Positions 27,244-36,006 of a stretch of 64,000 bases of DNA are shown here, piece by piece; the first letter of the stretch is position 1, and each line of letters starts with the position of its first letter. Position numbers and translations under genes: made by a program. The notes below the pieces were generated by a model. It was not told the DNA's origin and did no database searches. It was given only the letters and a program-made list of their open reading frames with translations. This DNA is from Peptostreptococcus faecalis (GTDB taxonomy: Bacteria > Bacillota > Clostridia > Peptostreptococcales > Peptostreptococcaceae): the NCBI RefSeq assembly GCF_900240845.1, contig NZ_OERU01000001.1:703079-767078 (forward strand), read 5' to 3'.

Positions 27244-29097
27244 ATGTGCGGATTTGTAGGTTTTTTTGATAATACAAAAGATAAAGAAGCAATACTAAAA
27301 AAGATGTCAGAAAGAATAATACACAGAGGTCCTAATATGTCTGGAGAATTCTTTGATGATGATGCAGCATTAGGGTTTAGACGATTGAGCATTCTAGATC
27401 TTTCTGATGCGGGAGCACAGCCTCTATATAGTTCAGATGGAAGTAAAGTGTTAGTATTCAATGGTGAAATATATAATTACAAAGATATAAGAGAAGATTT
27501 AATATCAAAAGGATATGAATTCAAAAGTAATACCGATAGTGAAGTTTTGATTCATGGATATGTTGAATACGGTGAAGAATTAGTAAACAAGCTAAGAGGA
27601 ATGTTTGCTTTTTGTATATGGGATAAAATTGAGAAAAAAGCCTTTGGAGCTAGAGACCATTTTGGAATAAAACCTTATTATTTTTATGAATACGAAAAGG
27701 ATGGAAAAAACTCTTTAATGATAGGATCTGAAATAAAAAGTTTCTTAGAGCATCCAAGTTTTGTAAAAGAAGTAAATGAAAAAGCTTTAAAGCCATACCT
27801 TACTTTCCAATATTCTTCTCAACCAGATGAAACATTTTTCAAGGGTGTTCAGAGATTAAAAGCAGGTCATTTTTTCACATATAAAGATGGCAAAATGGAA
27901 ATTAAGAAATATTGGGATGTCAATTTTAATGATAAACACAACACAATAGAAGAAAATATAAAGAAGATAGAAGATGTCGTTGAAGAATCTGTTAGATTGC
28001 ATAAAAATGCTGAAGTAGAGTTAGGTTCATTTTTATCAGGAGGAATTGATTCAAGTTATATCACAGCGTGCTTAATGCCAGATAAGACTTTTTCAGTTGG
28101 TTTTTCTCAAGAAAAATTTGATGAATCAAATTTAGCCGCAGAGCTATCTGATATTCTTGGAATTAAAAATATTAGAAAAACAATTACTGGAGAAGAATGT
28201 TTTGCTAAGATGTCTGATATTCAATACCACATGGATGAGCCTCAATCTAATCCTTCTACAATACCTTTGTATTTCTTATCTCAATTAGTTAGAGATAATG
28301 GTGTTACAGTTGTATTATCAGGTGAAGGCGCAGATGAAATATTTGGTGGTTACGAATGGTATGATGTAGATGAAGGTCAAAAAAAGCTAAAAAAACTACC
28401 TGGATTTGTTCTTAAGGGAGCGGCAGCTGTTGCAAAAAAACTACCAAACTTTCATGGAAAGACTACATTGTTACGAGCAGGAAGACCTGTTGAAGAAACA
28501 TTTATAGGTGAGGCTTTGATTTTTGAAGAAGATGAAGCAAAAGATATATTAAAAAGCAAATATCATAATTCAAGAACAGTGAGAGAAATAACTCAACCTG
28601 TATATGATATGGTAAAAGGAAAAGATGACGTTACAAAGAAACAATACTTAGATATAAAGTTATTTATGGAAGGTGATATACTTCAAAAAGCAGATAAGAT
28701 GAGTATGGCTCATTCTCTTGAACTTAGAGTTCCTTTCTTAGACAAAGAAGTAATGAAAGTTGGAGAAGAAATTGGTACTGAACAAAAAATTGCTAATGGA
28801 ACAACGAAGTATATTCTTAGAAAGACTGCAGAGAAAAAACTACCAGAAGAGTGGTATAAGAGAAAGAAAAAAGGATTCCCTGTACCTATAAGAATGTGGT
28901 TTAAAGAAGAACAGTTCTATAATTTCACAAAAGAATATTTCAACTATGATTTCGTGGATGAATTTTTTGATAGAGAAAAAATAAATCAGCTTTTAGACGA
29001 ACATTATAATGGAACAACGAATAATGCTAGAAAAATCTATACTATATTATCATTTTTAGTATGGTATAAAAGATACTTTGTGGATGAAATTGCTTAA
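27244..29097 (+). CDS. asnB: Asparagine synthase (glutamine-hydrolysing)
   Basis: Makes asparagine from aspartate, ATP and glutamine. Mature Cys2 (MCGFVGFF) is the glutaminase nucleophile; HRGP, FNGEIYNY and the SNTDSEV segment complete that domain. The C-terminal synthetase domain has the PP-loop LSGGIDSSY and SGEGADEIFGGYEWY. The length of 617 residues is normal. An AAAGGG ribosome site precedes the ATG. A T-box-controlled asnS lies about 3 kb downstream, so asparagine supply and use are encoded close together. Confidence 0.95.
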   Translation: MCGFVGFFDNTKDKEAILKKMSERIIHRGPNMSGEFFDDDAALGFRRLSILDLSDAGAQPLYSSDGSKVLVFNGEIYNYKDIREDLISKGYEFKSNTDSEVLIHGYVEYGEELVNKLRGMFAFCIWDKIEKKAFGARDHFGIKPYYFYEYEKDGKNSLMIGSEIKSFLEHPSFVKEVNEKALKPYLTFQYSSQPDETFFKGVQRLKAGHFFTYKDGKMEIKKYWDVNFNDKHNTIEENIKKIEDVVEESVRLHKNAEVELGSFLSGGIDSSYITACLMPDKTFSVGFSQEKFDESNLAAELSDILGIKNIRKTITGEECFAKMSDIQYHMDEPQSNPSTIPLYFLSQLVRDNGVTVVLSGEGADEIFGGYEWYDVDEGQKKLKKLPGFVLKGAAAVAKKLPNFHGKTTLLRAGRPVEETFIGEALIFEEDEAKDILKSKYHNSRTVREITQPVYDMVKGKDDVTKKQYLDIKLFMEGDILQKADKMSMAHSLELRVPFLDKEVMKVGEEIGTEQKIANGTTKYILRKTAEKKLPEEWYKRKKKGFPVPIRMWFKEEQFYNFTKEYFNYDFVDEFFDREKINQLLDEHYNGTTNNARKIYTILSFLVWYKRYFVDEIA

Positions 29098-29111
29098 AAA
29101 ATAATTATATT

Positions 29112-29140
29112 AAAAAAGGGGGTATACACCTCCTTTTTTT
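29112..29140 (+). terminator. Terminator after asnB
   Basis: An AAAAAAGGGGGT arm pairs with ACCTCCTTTTTT with one G-U pair and a short loop, and the descending arm runs into seven Ts. Confidence 0.85.
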
Positions 29141-29201
29141 GTTATAATTATAGTGATATAGTTTTAAAGCATAAGTTAATTTACGGAGAAGTGAGGCTAT
29201 T

Positions 29202-30773
29202 ATGAAGAAAAAAATAGTTATGTTTATAACTGTTCCTATAATATTAATATTCATTTATTTTGGTCTTAGTTTTGGATATATAAATCCTATGATTAAAGGG
29301 CTAGATATTTATATTATTGGCGGAACATTTATAACAAATATAAATAAATATGTGATAAAAGTGGGTGATAGAGTGATGGTGTCACCTGGAGATTATATAG
29401 TTGTCCCAGAATTTTCAAAAAAACCAAAATTGAAATTTGCAGTTTTAGATAATAATGACATAATAAGCATAGAAGGAAATACACTGATTGCAAAAAAAGA
29501 AGGATATTCTTCAATAGGAATTATTAATAAAAATAGAGTTTTAAGAAAAGCTACTATAATGGTAGTAAATCCAAAAATAAATAATATGCAGGTGAAAATA
29601 GAAAAACCGCTAAAATACTTTGGTGACAAATCTAATATACTTGGAACCGTAGATATAGAAGATTATAAAAAATTAGAGAAGGGATATAAATTCAATTATT
29701 ATACAAATAATAAGAAAGTATTAAAGGTAACAGGCAACACAGTAGAAGCTGTCGGGGTTGGAGAGGCTAAATTGATATCAAAATATGATAGAGAGGAAAG
29801 TCAAACCAGCGTAAAAATATATCCTAAGGTTACAAAATTAGAAATTGATAAAGAATACGACTTGGAAGTAGGACAAAAAATACATATTGATCCAAAAATT
29901 GAAACACTTCCAGAAAATGAAAAGTCAAAAGTTAATTATAAAATACTATCGAATTCTAAATCAGGAAAGTATGACAACAATAAACTAGTTCATTTTGGAG
30001 AAAGCGGTTTAGAAACAAGTTACGGAGTTAGTATAGACGGTAACGGAATAGTGCAAGGAAATAGAGAAGGAAGATATCTTTTGGAAGTATCTTCTGGAGA
30101 AAAAGTAAAAAAAGCTAGTTTAATAATAAAAGAAAAATCGTTTAAAAATATAGTAATAGAAAACCTACAATATAATTCATCCATTAAAAATAATGTACTA
30201 AATGTTGAATTAGGGTGGGATTATGATAATGAAGTAAATAATTACAGAATATATGTGAAAAATGAAGATACCGATGATGATTACAAATTATTCGATTCTG
30301 TAAGCACTGTGGGAAGAAATATCTCAGTTGGTAGAAGAATATCAGAACTTGTAAAACTAGATATTGGTTCAAAGAAAAATTATAATTATAAAATATATGT
30401 CGTTGGCTACAATGGAGAAAGAGAAACTTTAAAGAGCAATATTATAAACTTAAATAGCGAAGAACCGAATGATTTTCAAAATAAGCAAGTAAAAGATTTA
30501 AAATATAATATAGATATTGAAAACTCAACAATCGAATTCAATTGGAAACCGATAAATTCAGATAACTATAAATATAGAATCTACTGCGTAAATAGAAATT
30601 ATAAGGAAGAAAACTATAGATTAATTGCAAAAAATATAAATAAAAATAGAGCCATTCTAAAGTTTGACGAACATGATATCAATTATGATTTTTATGTAGT
30701 TGCAGTAAACCAAAAGGGTCAAATTTCAAAGATGAGTAAACCTGTAAGAATAGAAACTTATTTTTCGGAATAG
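29202..30773 (+). CDS. Membrane-anchored Ig-like / FN3-like surface protein
   Basis: A 523-residue protein with an N-terminal signal anchor (MKKKIVMFITVPIILIFIYFGLSFGY). The rest is beta-rich: two or three BIG2-like units (repeats of the pattern ...VVNPKINNMQVKIEKP... and ...VKIYPKVTKLEIDKEYDLEVGQ...) at about 45-310, then two fibronectin III-like units (LELGWDYDNEVNNYRIYV and IEFNWKPINSDNYKYRIYC) at about 330-520. No enzymatic motif or LPXTG sorting signal is present. It is probably displayed outside the cell as an adhesin or scaffold. Domain calls are by eye and approximate. The RpiR gene begins 15 bp later. Confidence 0.7.
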   Translation: MKKKIVMFITVPIILIFIYFGLSFGYINPMIKGLDIYIIGGTFITNINKYVIKVGDRVMVSPGDYIVVPEFSKKPKLKFAVLDNNDIISIEGNTLIAKKEGYSSIGIINKNRVLRKATIMVVNPKINNMQVKIEKPLKYFGDKSNILGTVDIEDYKKLEKGYKFNYYTNNKKVLKVTGNTVEAVGVGEAKLISKYDREESQTSVKIYPKVTKLEIDKEYDLEVGQKIHIDPKIETLPENEKSKVNYKILSNSKSGKYDNNKLVHFGESGLETSYGVSIDGNGIVQGNREGRYLLEVSSGEKVKKASLIIKEKSFKNIVIENLQYNSSIKNNVLNVELGWDYDNEVNNYRIYVKNEDTDDDYKLFDSVSTVGRNISVGRRISELVKLDIGSKKNYNYKIYVVGYNGERETLKSNIINLNSEEPNDFQNKQVKDLKYNIDIENSTIEFNWKPINSDNYKYRIYCVNRNYKEENYRLIAKNINKNRAILKFDEHDINYDFYVVAVNQKGQISKMSKPVRIETYFSE

Positions 30774-30788
30774 ATATTGGAGTGTGTT

Positions 30789-31640
30789 ATGAGTATAATT
30801 GGAAATTTAAAAAATCCTAATTTTAAAGTTACAAAATCAGATAAAATGCTGATTGAATATATAGTCGAAAATATTGAGAAAATACCATATATGCAGATTG
30901 CACACATTTCATGTGAAGTTGGTATTGGAGACGCTACAATTACTAGATTTGTAAAAAAAGTAGGTAGTAAAAATTTTCAAGACTTTAAAATACGTTTGGC
31001 TGAAGAAATAATTGTTAGAAAAAAAAATAGCATATTAAGTAAGAATATAAAAAAAGATGAGCCAGCATTTGAAACCGCTGCAAAGTTGGCAGCTTCTAAT
31101 ATTATGATTATTGAAGAAACATTAAAATGTTTTGATAGCAACCAAATAGATGCGGTATCAAAGGAAATATTAAGTGCTAACAAAATATATTTTATTGGAA
31201 TTGCTTTTTCTGGAACTGTAGCTATGGATTCTAGTTATAAGTTTATGAGAATAGGTTTAGATACATGTTCTCATACTATTCCTCATACAATGCTGATGGC
31301 TGCACCTATCATGAAAAAAGGAGATATGCTAATAGCTATATCTAATTCAGGAGAAGCAAAAGATATAGTAAATACCATAAAAATTGCAAAAAAAAATGGA
31401 GTAAAAGTAGTATCTATAACCAGCAATGAATGTTCAACAGTTTCTAGATACTCAGATTGGAGTTTGAATTATTACTCTGATGAAAGCTACTATGAAACCG
31501 GAAGTATTAACTCAAAATTAGCGCAATATTTTACTGTGGATTTAGTATACATTGAAGTATTGAAAAAAAGTTTGAATGAATCTTCTAGAGATAATTTAAG
31601 AACAATTGAAGCAAAGAAAGTATTAAATATTGATAAATAA
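30789..31640 (+). CDS. RpiR/MurR-family transcriptional regulator
   Basis: A 283-residue regulator with an N-terminal HTH_6 domain (IAHISCEVGIGDATITRFVKKVGSKNFQDFK) and a C-terminal SIS sugar-phosphate-binding domain (IYFIGIAFSGTVAMDSSYKF, MLIAISNSGEAKDIV). The family senses phosphosugars and controls sugar uptake genes. The effector and targets are unknown; no adjacent sugar operon was seen. The ATG at 30789 is 6 nt from GGAG; a TTG at 30777 is a weaker option. It sits immediately after the surface protein, possibly in one transcript. Confidence 0.85.
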   Translation: MSIIGNLKNPNFKVTKSDKMLIEYIVENIEKIPYMQIAHISCEVGIGDATITRFVKKVGSKNFQDFKIRLAEEIIVRKKNSILSKNIKKDEPAFETAAKLAASNIMIIEETLKCFDSNQIDAVSKEILSANKIYFIGIAFSGTVAMDSSYKFMRIGLDTCSHTIPHTMLMAAPIMKKGDMLIAISNSGEAKDIVNTIKIAKKNGVKVVSITSNECSTVSRYSDWSLNYYSDESYYETGSINSKLAQYFTVDLVYIEVLKKSLNESSRDNLRTIEAKKVLNIDK

Positions 31641-31648
31641 AAACTATG

Positions 31649-31677
31649 TTGACAAACATGATACAAATTGTTATACT
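31649..31677 (+). promoter_or_regulatory. Promoter of the asnS T-box transcript
   Basis: A consensus TTGACA (31649-31654), a 17-bp spacer and TATACT (31672-31677). Confidence 0.85.
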
Positions 31678-31683
31678 AGCTTT

Positions 31684-31940
31684 AATTAATTAAATATGAC
31701 TGTGATGAGAAGAGTAGCTATTTGTCACTTATTAAGCGAGTTGGTGATGGTGTGAGTCCAATATAATATAAATAGTGAAAAACGCCTCGGAGTCTCTGAC
31801 CGAACTAATAGTAGGCTCAGACGGTTTGATACCGTTAAAAATCGATCGAGATGTCAATATTATAATTTTAATATTGATAACTAGGGTGGTACCGCGATAA
31901 GTATACACGTCGTCCCTTTTATAGGATGACGTGTTTTTTT
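31684..31940 (+). promoter_or_regulatory. T-box leader controlling asnS
   Basis: A tRNA-sensing leader. Stem I runs from about 31697 to 31800, with the specifier region GTGAAAAACG; AAC (31781-31783, Asn) fits the downstream gene. The T-box core AGGGTGGTACCGCG is at 31883-31896. The terminator stem CACGTCGTCC/GGATGACGTG (31906-31915 with 31924-31933) ends in seven Ts. Uncharged tRNA-Asn is expected to stabilise the antiterminator and switch asnS on. The run of As makes an AAA reading also possible, but the following purine and the gene favour AAC. Confidence 0.92.
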
Positions 31941-31976
31941 ATTTGAAATTATTACACATTTTATTTAGGAGGAAAC

Positions 31977-33377
31977 ATGAACAAGCAATTTACAGAAGTG
32001 AAAACACTTTACAGAAAAAAAGAAGATTATTTAGAAAAAACAGTTAAGGTAGCAGGATGGATTAGAACATCTAGAATATCAAAAAACTTTGGTTTTATTG
32101 AATTAAACGACGGCTCTTTTTTCAAAAATATACAGTTAGTAATTGATGAAAAAAATATAGAAAACTTTAAAGAAGTATCTAAACTTCCAATTTCATCTGC
32201 AATATTAGTAGAAGGAAAATTGGTAGAAGTAGATAATCAAAAAAATCCTATAGAAATTCATGCTACAAAAATAGAATTAGAAGGTGAATCAGATTCTTCT
32301 TATCCTCTTCAAAAAAAGAGACATAGCTTTGAATATCTAAGAACAATTGCACATTTAAGACCAAGAAGCAATACATTTTCTGCGGTATTTAGAGTAAGAT
32401 CTGTAGTTGCGTATGCAATACATAAATTTTTCCAAGAAAAAAACTTTGTGTATTCTCATACTCCAATTATAACTGGTAGTGATGCAGAAGGTGCTGGAGA
32501 AATGTTTAGAATAACTACACTCGATATGAAAGATATAAAATTAGATGATGATGGAAAAATTGATTTCTCTGAAGACTTTTTTGGAAAAGAAACAAATCTT
32601 ACTGTATCAGGTCAGTTAAATGCTGAAATAATGGCACTAGCTTTTAGAAATGTATATACTTTCGGACCAACATTTAGAGCCGAAAACTCATACACTGGAA
32701 GACACGCTTCAGAGTTTTGGATGATTGAACCAGAGATTGCTTTTGCTGACTTAGAAGACAATATGGAGTTAGCTGAAGATATGATAAAATATATTATCAA
32801 TTATGTTCTTGAGAACTGTCCTGAAGAAATGGAATTTTTCAACTCTATTATTGACAAAGGTTTATTAGAAAGATTAAATAATTTAGTAAACTCAGACTTC
32901 ACAAGAATTACTTATACAAAGGCTGTAGAGCTTTTAATTGAGTCAGGACATGAATTTGAATACCCAGTTGAATGGGGATGTGACTTACAGACAGAACATG
33001 AAAGATACTTAACTGAAGAAATATACAAAGCTCCTGTGTTTGTAACTGATTATCCAAAGGATATAAAAGCTTTTTATATGAGAATGAATGAAGATGGAAA
33101 AACAGTTAGAGCAATGGATTTACTAGTACCTGGAGTGGGAGAAATTATTGGTGGTTCTCAAAGAGAAGAAAGATACGATGTTTTATTGGATAAGATTGAA
33201 AATATGGGACTAGACAAAGAGGACTATTGGTGGTATCTAGAGCTAAGAAAATACGGTACGGCTACACATTCTGGATTTGGTCTTGGATTTGAAAGAATTA
33301 TAATGTATCTAACTGGAATGAGCAATATAAGAGATGTTATCCCATTCCCTAGAACTCCAAAAAATGCAGAATTTTAA
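31977..33377 (+). CDS. asnS: Asparaginyl-tRNA synthetase
   Basis: Class IIb aminoacyl-tRNA synthetase charging tRNA-Asn. The N-terminal OB-fold anticodon domain is [24 protein letters not shown]. Motif 2 is [23 protein letters not shown], and the C-terminal motif 3 is [15 protein letters not shown]. The length of 466 residues is standard. Having AsnRS means asparagine can be attached directly rather than only by transamidation. An AGGAGG ribosome site precedes the ATG. Expression is governed by the T-box upstream. Confidence 0.96.
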   Translation: MNKQFTEVKTLYRKKEDYLEKTVKVAGWIRTSRISKNFGFIELNDGSFFKNIQLVIDEKNIENFKEVSKLPISSAILVEGKLVEVDNQKNPIEIHATKIELEGESDSSYPLQKKRHSFEYLRTIAHLRPRSNTFSAVFRVRSVVAYAIHKFFQEKNFVYSHTPIITGSDAEGAGEMFRITTLDMKDIKLDDDGKIDFSEDFFGKETNLTVSGQLNAEIMALAFRNVYTFGPTFRAENSYTGRHASEFWMIEPEIAFADLEDNMELAEDMIKYIINYVLENCPEEMEFFNSIIDKGLLERLNNLVNSDFTRITYTKAVELLIESGHEFEYPVEWGCDLQTEHERYLTEEIYKAPVFVTDYPKDIKAFYMRMNEDGKTVRAMDLLVPGVGEIIGGSQREERYDVLLDKIENMGLDKEDYWWYLELRKYGTATHSGFGLGFERIIMYLTGMSNIRDVIPFPRTPKNAEF

Positions 33378-33402
33378 TTAAAAACGAAAACATATAGAAT
33401 TT

Positions 33403-33431
33403 AAAAAAAGAGGTGTAAGCCTCTTTTTTTT
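33403..33431 (+). terminator. Terminator after asnS
   Basis: An 11-bp stem AAAAAAAGAGG/CCTCTTTTTTT (33403-33413 with 33420-33430) ends in a T-run. Confidence 0.92.
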
Positions 33432-33491
33432 GGAAAAAATATCGAGAAACAGTTTTTTTATATATAATTTAGAAATAGTAAAGGTATTTTT

Positions 33492-33521
33492 TAGACAAAT
33501 ATGCTTTAATGTTGATATAAT
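33492..33521 (+). promoter_or_regulatory. Promoter of the alpha/beta hydrolase gene
   Basis: TAGACA (33492-33497), an 18-bp spacer and extended TGATATAAT (TATAAT 33516-33521), 36 bp before the start. Confidence 0.6.
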
Positions 33522-33556
33522 AGATGTATAGAGTAAATGTCAGGCGGTGATAGATT

Positions 33557-34465
33557 ATGAAAGAAATAAAGGATTCTAAAATTAGAATTAAGAAAAAAGA
33601 TAGTTCTGATAAAAAAAGAGATTTTGACACTTTAAGTATTACAAGAGAATTGGAAAAATCATTAAGTATAGGTGAGCAGATTGATAAAGAAAAAGAGCGC
33701 TTAAAAGAAGAAAAAAAGAAACGCACAATTCGCAATATAGGAATAGCTATAATAATATTAATTATAATATCTGTTACAGCTTTTGCTATTTGGCTAAGGG
33801 ATACATATAAAACTAATGAATATTCTAGCCATTCGATGATATCGACTTCGCTAGTAGATGTCAAAACACAAGATGATGGAAGCATTTCATTTCTACCGCG
33901 TAAAAATAATAAAGAAATTGGATTAATAATATACCCGGGAGAAAAAATAATACCGAGGTCATATGCAACTTTAGCACAAGATATATCTAAAAAAGGATTT
34001 AATGTTTATGTTGCAAAATTGAAGTTTAATTTTCCTGCTTTTTCATCAAATGTAGCGGATAGTATAATTGGGGAAAATAGCAATATAAAAAAATGGTATT
34101 TAATTGCCCATTCTGAGAGTGGGGAACTAGCTCTAAAAGAAGCAGCGAATCACCAAAAAATAGATGGAGTGGTATTCTTAGGATCATATCCTTCTGGAGA
34201 TGATCTGAAGTTAATAAATAAGCCTGTTTTGTCAATTTGGGGAACGAAAGATGGCATATTAGATTTTACTAAGTTTTATGAATACAAAAAAAATATGCCA
34301 CCAACTGCATCATTTTACGAGATTGTAGGTGGTAATAACACTGGTTTTGCAGATATAAATATGCTAGATGGGGATAATAAAGCTCTTATAAGCCAAGGAG
34401 AACAAAAAAATATATCGTCAGAACAAATAGTTAATTTTGTAGAGAAAAATGCAAATAATAACTAG
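33557..34465 (+). CDS. Membrane-anchored alpha/beta hydrolase-like protein, catalytic His apparently lost
   Basis: A 302-residue protein. About 55 charged cytoplasmic residues precede one membrane helix ([22 protein letters not shown]). The extracellular part is an alpha/beta hydrolase of the Abhydrolase_5 type: nucleophile elbow [13 protein letters not shown] and acid in SIWGTKDGI. Where this family normally has GGNH with the catalytic His, the sequence reads IVGGNNTGF, so the triad looks incomplete. It may be a binding protein or may use another histidine. A weak GGCGGTGAT ribosome site precedes the ATG. glpK starts 11 bp after its end. Confidence 0.78.
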   Translation: MKEIKDSKIRIKKKDSSDKKRDFDTLSITRELEKSLSIGEQIDKEKERLKEEKKKRTIRNIGIAIIILIIISVTAFAIWLRDTYKTNEYSSHSMISTSLVDVKTQDDGSISFLPRKNNKEIGLIIYPGEKIIPRSYATLAQDISKKGFNVYVAKLKFNFPAFSSNVADSIIGENSNIKKWYLIAHSESGELALKEAANHQKIDGVVFLGSYPSGDDLKLINKPVLSIWGTKDGILDFTKFYEYKKNMPPTASFYEIVGGNNTGFADINMLDGDNKALISQGEQKNISSEQIVNFVEKNANNN

Positions 34466-34476
34466 TAGGAGGTTAT

Positions 34477-35979
34477 ATGGATAAAAAATATATATTATCT
34501 TTAGATGCTGGAACGACAAGTTGTAGAGCTATAATTTTTGATAAATATGGTAGTATAATAAACATTTCGAAAAAGGAATTTAAGCAAATTTATTTAAATG
34601 ACGGATGGGTAGAACATGATGCTATTGAAATTTGGGCTACAATGATGGGCGTTGTAAGAGAAGTTATAGAGATATCTGATATTTTACCACAAGAAATATC
34701 TTGTATTGGAATAACAAATCAAAGAGAAACTACAGTGTTGTGGAATAAAAAAACAGGAAAACCTGTGTATAATGCTATTGTTTGGCAATGTAGAAGAACT
34801 TCACAATATTGTAATGAATTAGATAAGAATGGATATTCAGAATTAATAAAAGATAAAACAGGATTAAAAATAGATGCATATTTTTCTGCTTCTAAAATAA
34901 AATGGATAATTGATAACGTCGATGGAGTAAAAGAAGACATAGAAGCTGGAGATATATTATTTGGGACTATAGATACTTGGTTAATATGGAATTTAACAAG
35001 AGGAAGTGTTCACGCTACAGATTATACAAATGCATCAAGGACTATGATTTTTAATATAAAAGATTTAAAGTGGGATGCTGAGCTTCTCAAGCTTTTTGGC
35101 ATAAATAAAAATATGCTTCCAGAAGTAAAACCATCAAGCTTCATCTATGGATATACAGATAAATCAATGTTAGCTGGAGCACAGATTCCAATATCTGGTT
35201 GCGCAGGAGATCAACAAGCATCTATGTTTGGACAATTATGTTTTAATAAGGGTGATGTAAAAAACACTTATGGAACAGGATGTTTCGTAATGATGAACAC
35301 TGGAGATAAGCCTGTAAATTCAAATTACGGACTTCTTACTACTATAGCTTGGGGAGTTGATGGTAAGGTAGAATATGCATTAGAAGGAAGCATATTCATA
35401 GGTGGATCTCTAATACAGTGGCTAAGAGATGAGTTAAGAATGATAGACTCATCGCAGGAAAGTGAATATTACGCAACTAAAGTAGAAGATAACAATGGAG
35501 TTTATATTGTACCTGCATTCACGGGATTAGGTGCACCATACTGGGATATGTATGCAAGGGGAACTATAGTCGGACTTACTAGAAACTCTAGAAAAGAACA
35601 TATTATAAGAGCTTGCTTAGAGGCAATTGCATATCAGAGCAAGGATGTAATAAGTTCTATGTCAGAAGATTCAGGAGTAGATATAAATATATTAAAGGTT
35701 GATGGTGCCGCAAGCGATAACAGCTTTTTAATGCAATTTCAATCTAATTTACTAGGCATAGGAATCATTAAATCTAGATTTACTGAAAGCACTGCTTTAG
35801 GAGCAGCATTTTTAGCTGGCCTTGGGTGTGGAGTGTATAAAAATAAAAATGAAATAAAAAAAATAACAGACAAAGAAAAAATATATAATCCTAGTAAAAG
35901 TAATTTAGATTATGAAAAATTTTATAAAACATGGAAAAGAGCTGTAAAAAGATCTTTAGACTGGTCAAATGACACATAA
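34477..35979 (+). CDS. glpK: Glycerol kinase
   Basis: FGGY-family kinase producing glycerol-3-phosphate. The N-terminal ATP/phosphate motif [16 protein letters not shown], substrate segments [11 protein letters not shown] and [23 protein letters not shown] and the C-terminal [20 protein letters not shown] are all typical. The length of 500 residues is normal. AGGAGG precedes the ATG. No glpF or glpD is beside it, and it appears to be cotranscribed with the hydrolase upstream and the adenylation protein downstream. Confidence 0.95.
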   Translation: MDKKYILSLDAGTTSCRAIIFDKYGSIINISKKEFKQIYLNDGWVEHDAIEIWATMMGVVREVIEISDILPQEISCIGITNQRETTVLWNKKTGKPVYNAIVWQCRRTSQYCNELDKNGYSELIKDKTGLKIDAYFSASKIKWIIDNVDGVKEDIEAGDILFGTIDTWLIWNLTRGSVHATDYTNASRTMIFNIKDLKWDAELLKLFGINKNMLPEVKPSSFIYGYTDKSMLAGAQIPISGCAGDQQASMFGQLCFNKGDVKNTYGTGCFVMMNTGDKPVNSNYGLLTTIAWGVDGKVEYALEGSIFIGGSLIQWLRDELRMIDSSQESEYYATKVEDNNGVYIVPAFTGLGAPYWDMYARGTIVGLTRNSRKEHIIRACLEAIAYQSKDVISSMSEDSGVDINILKVDGAASDNSFLMQFQSNLLGIGIIKSRFTESTALGAAFLAGLGCGVYKNKNEIKKITDKEKIYNPSKSNLDYEKFYKTWKRAVKRSLDWSNDT

Positions 35980-36006
35980 AATAAAAAATGATGAGGAGGT
36001 GATAAC

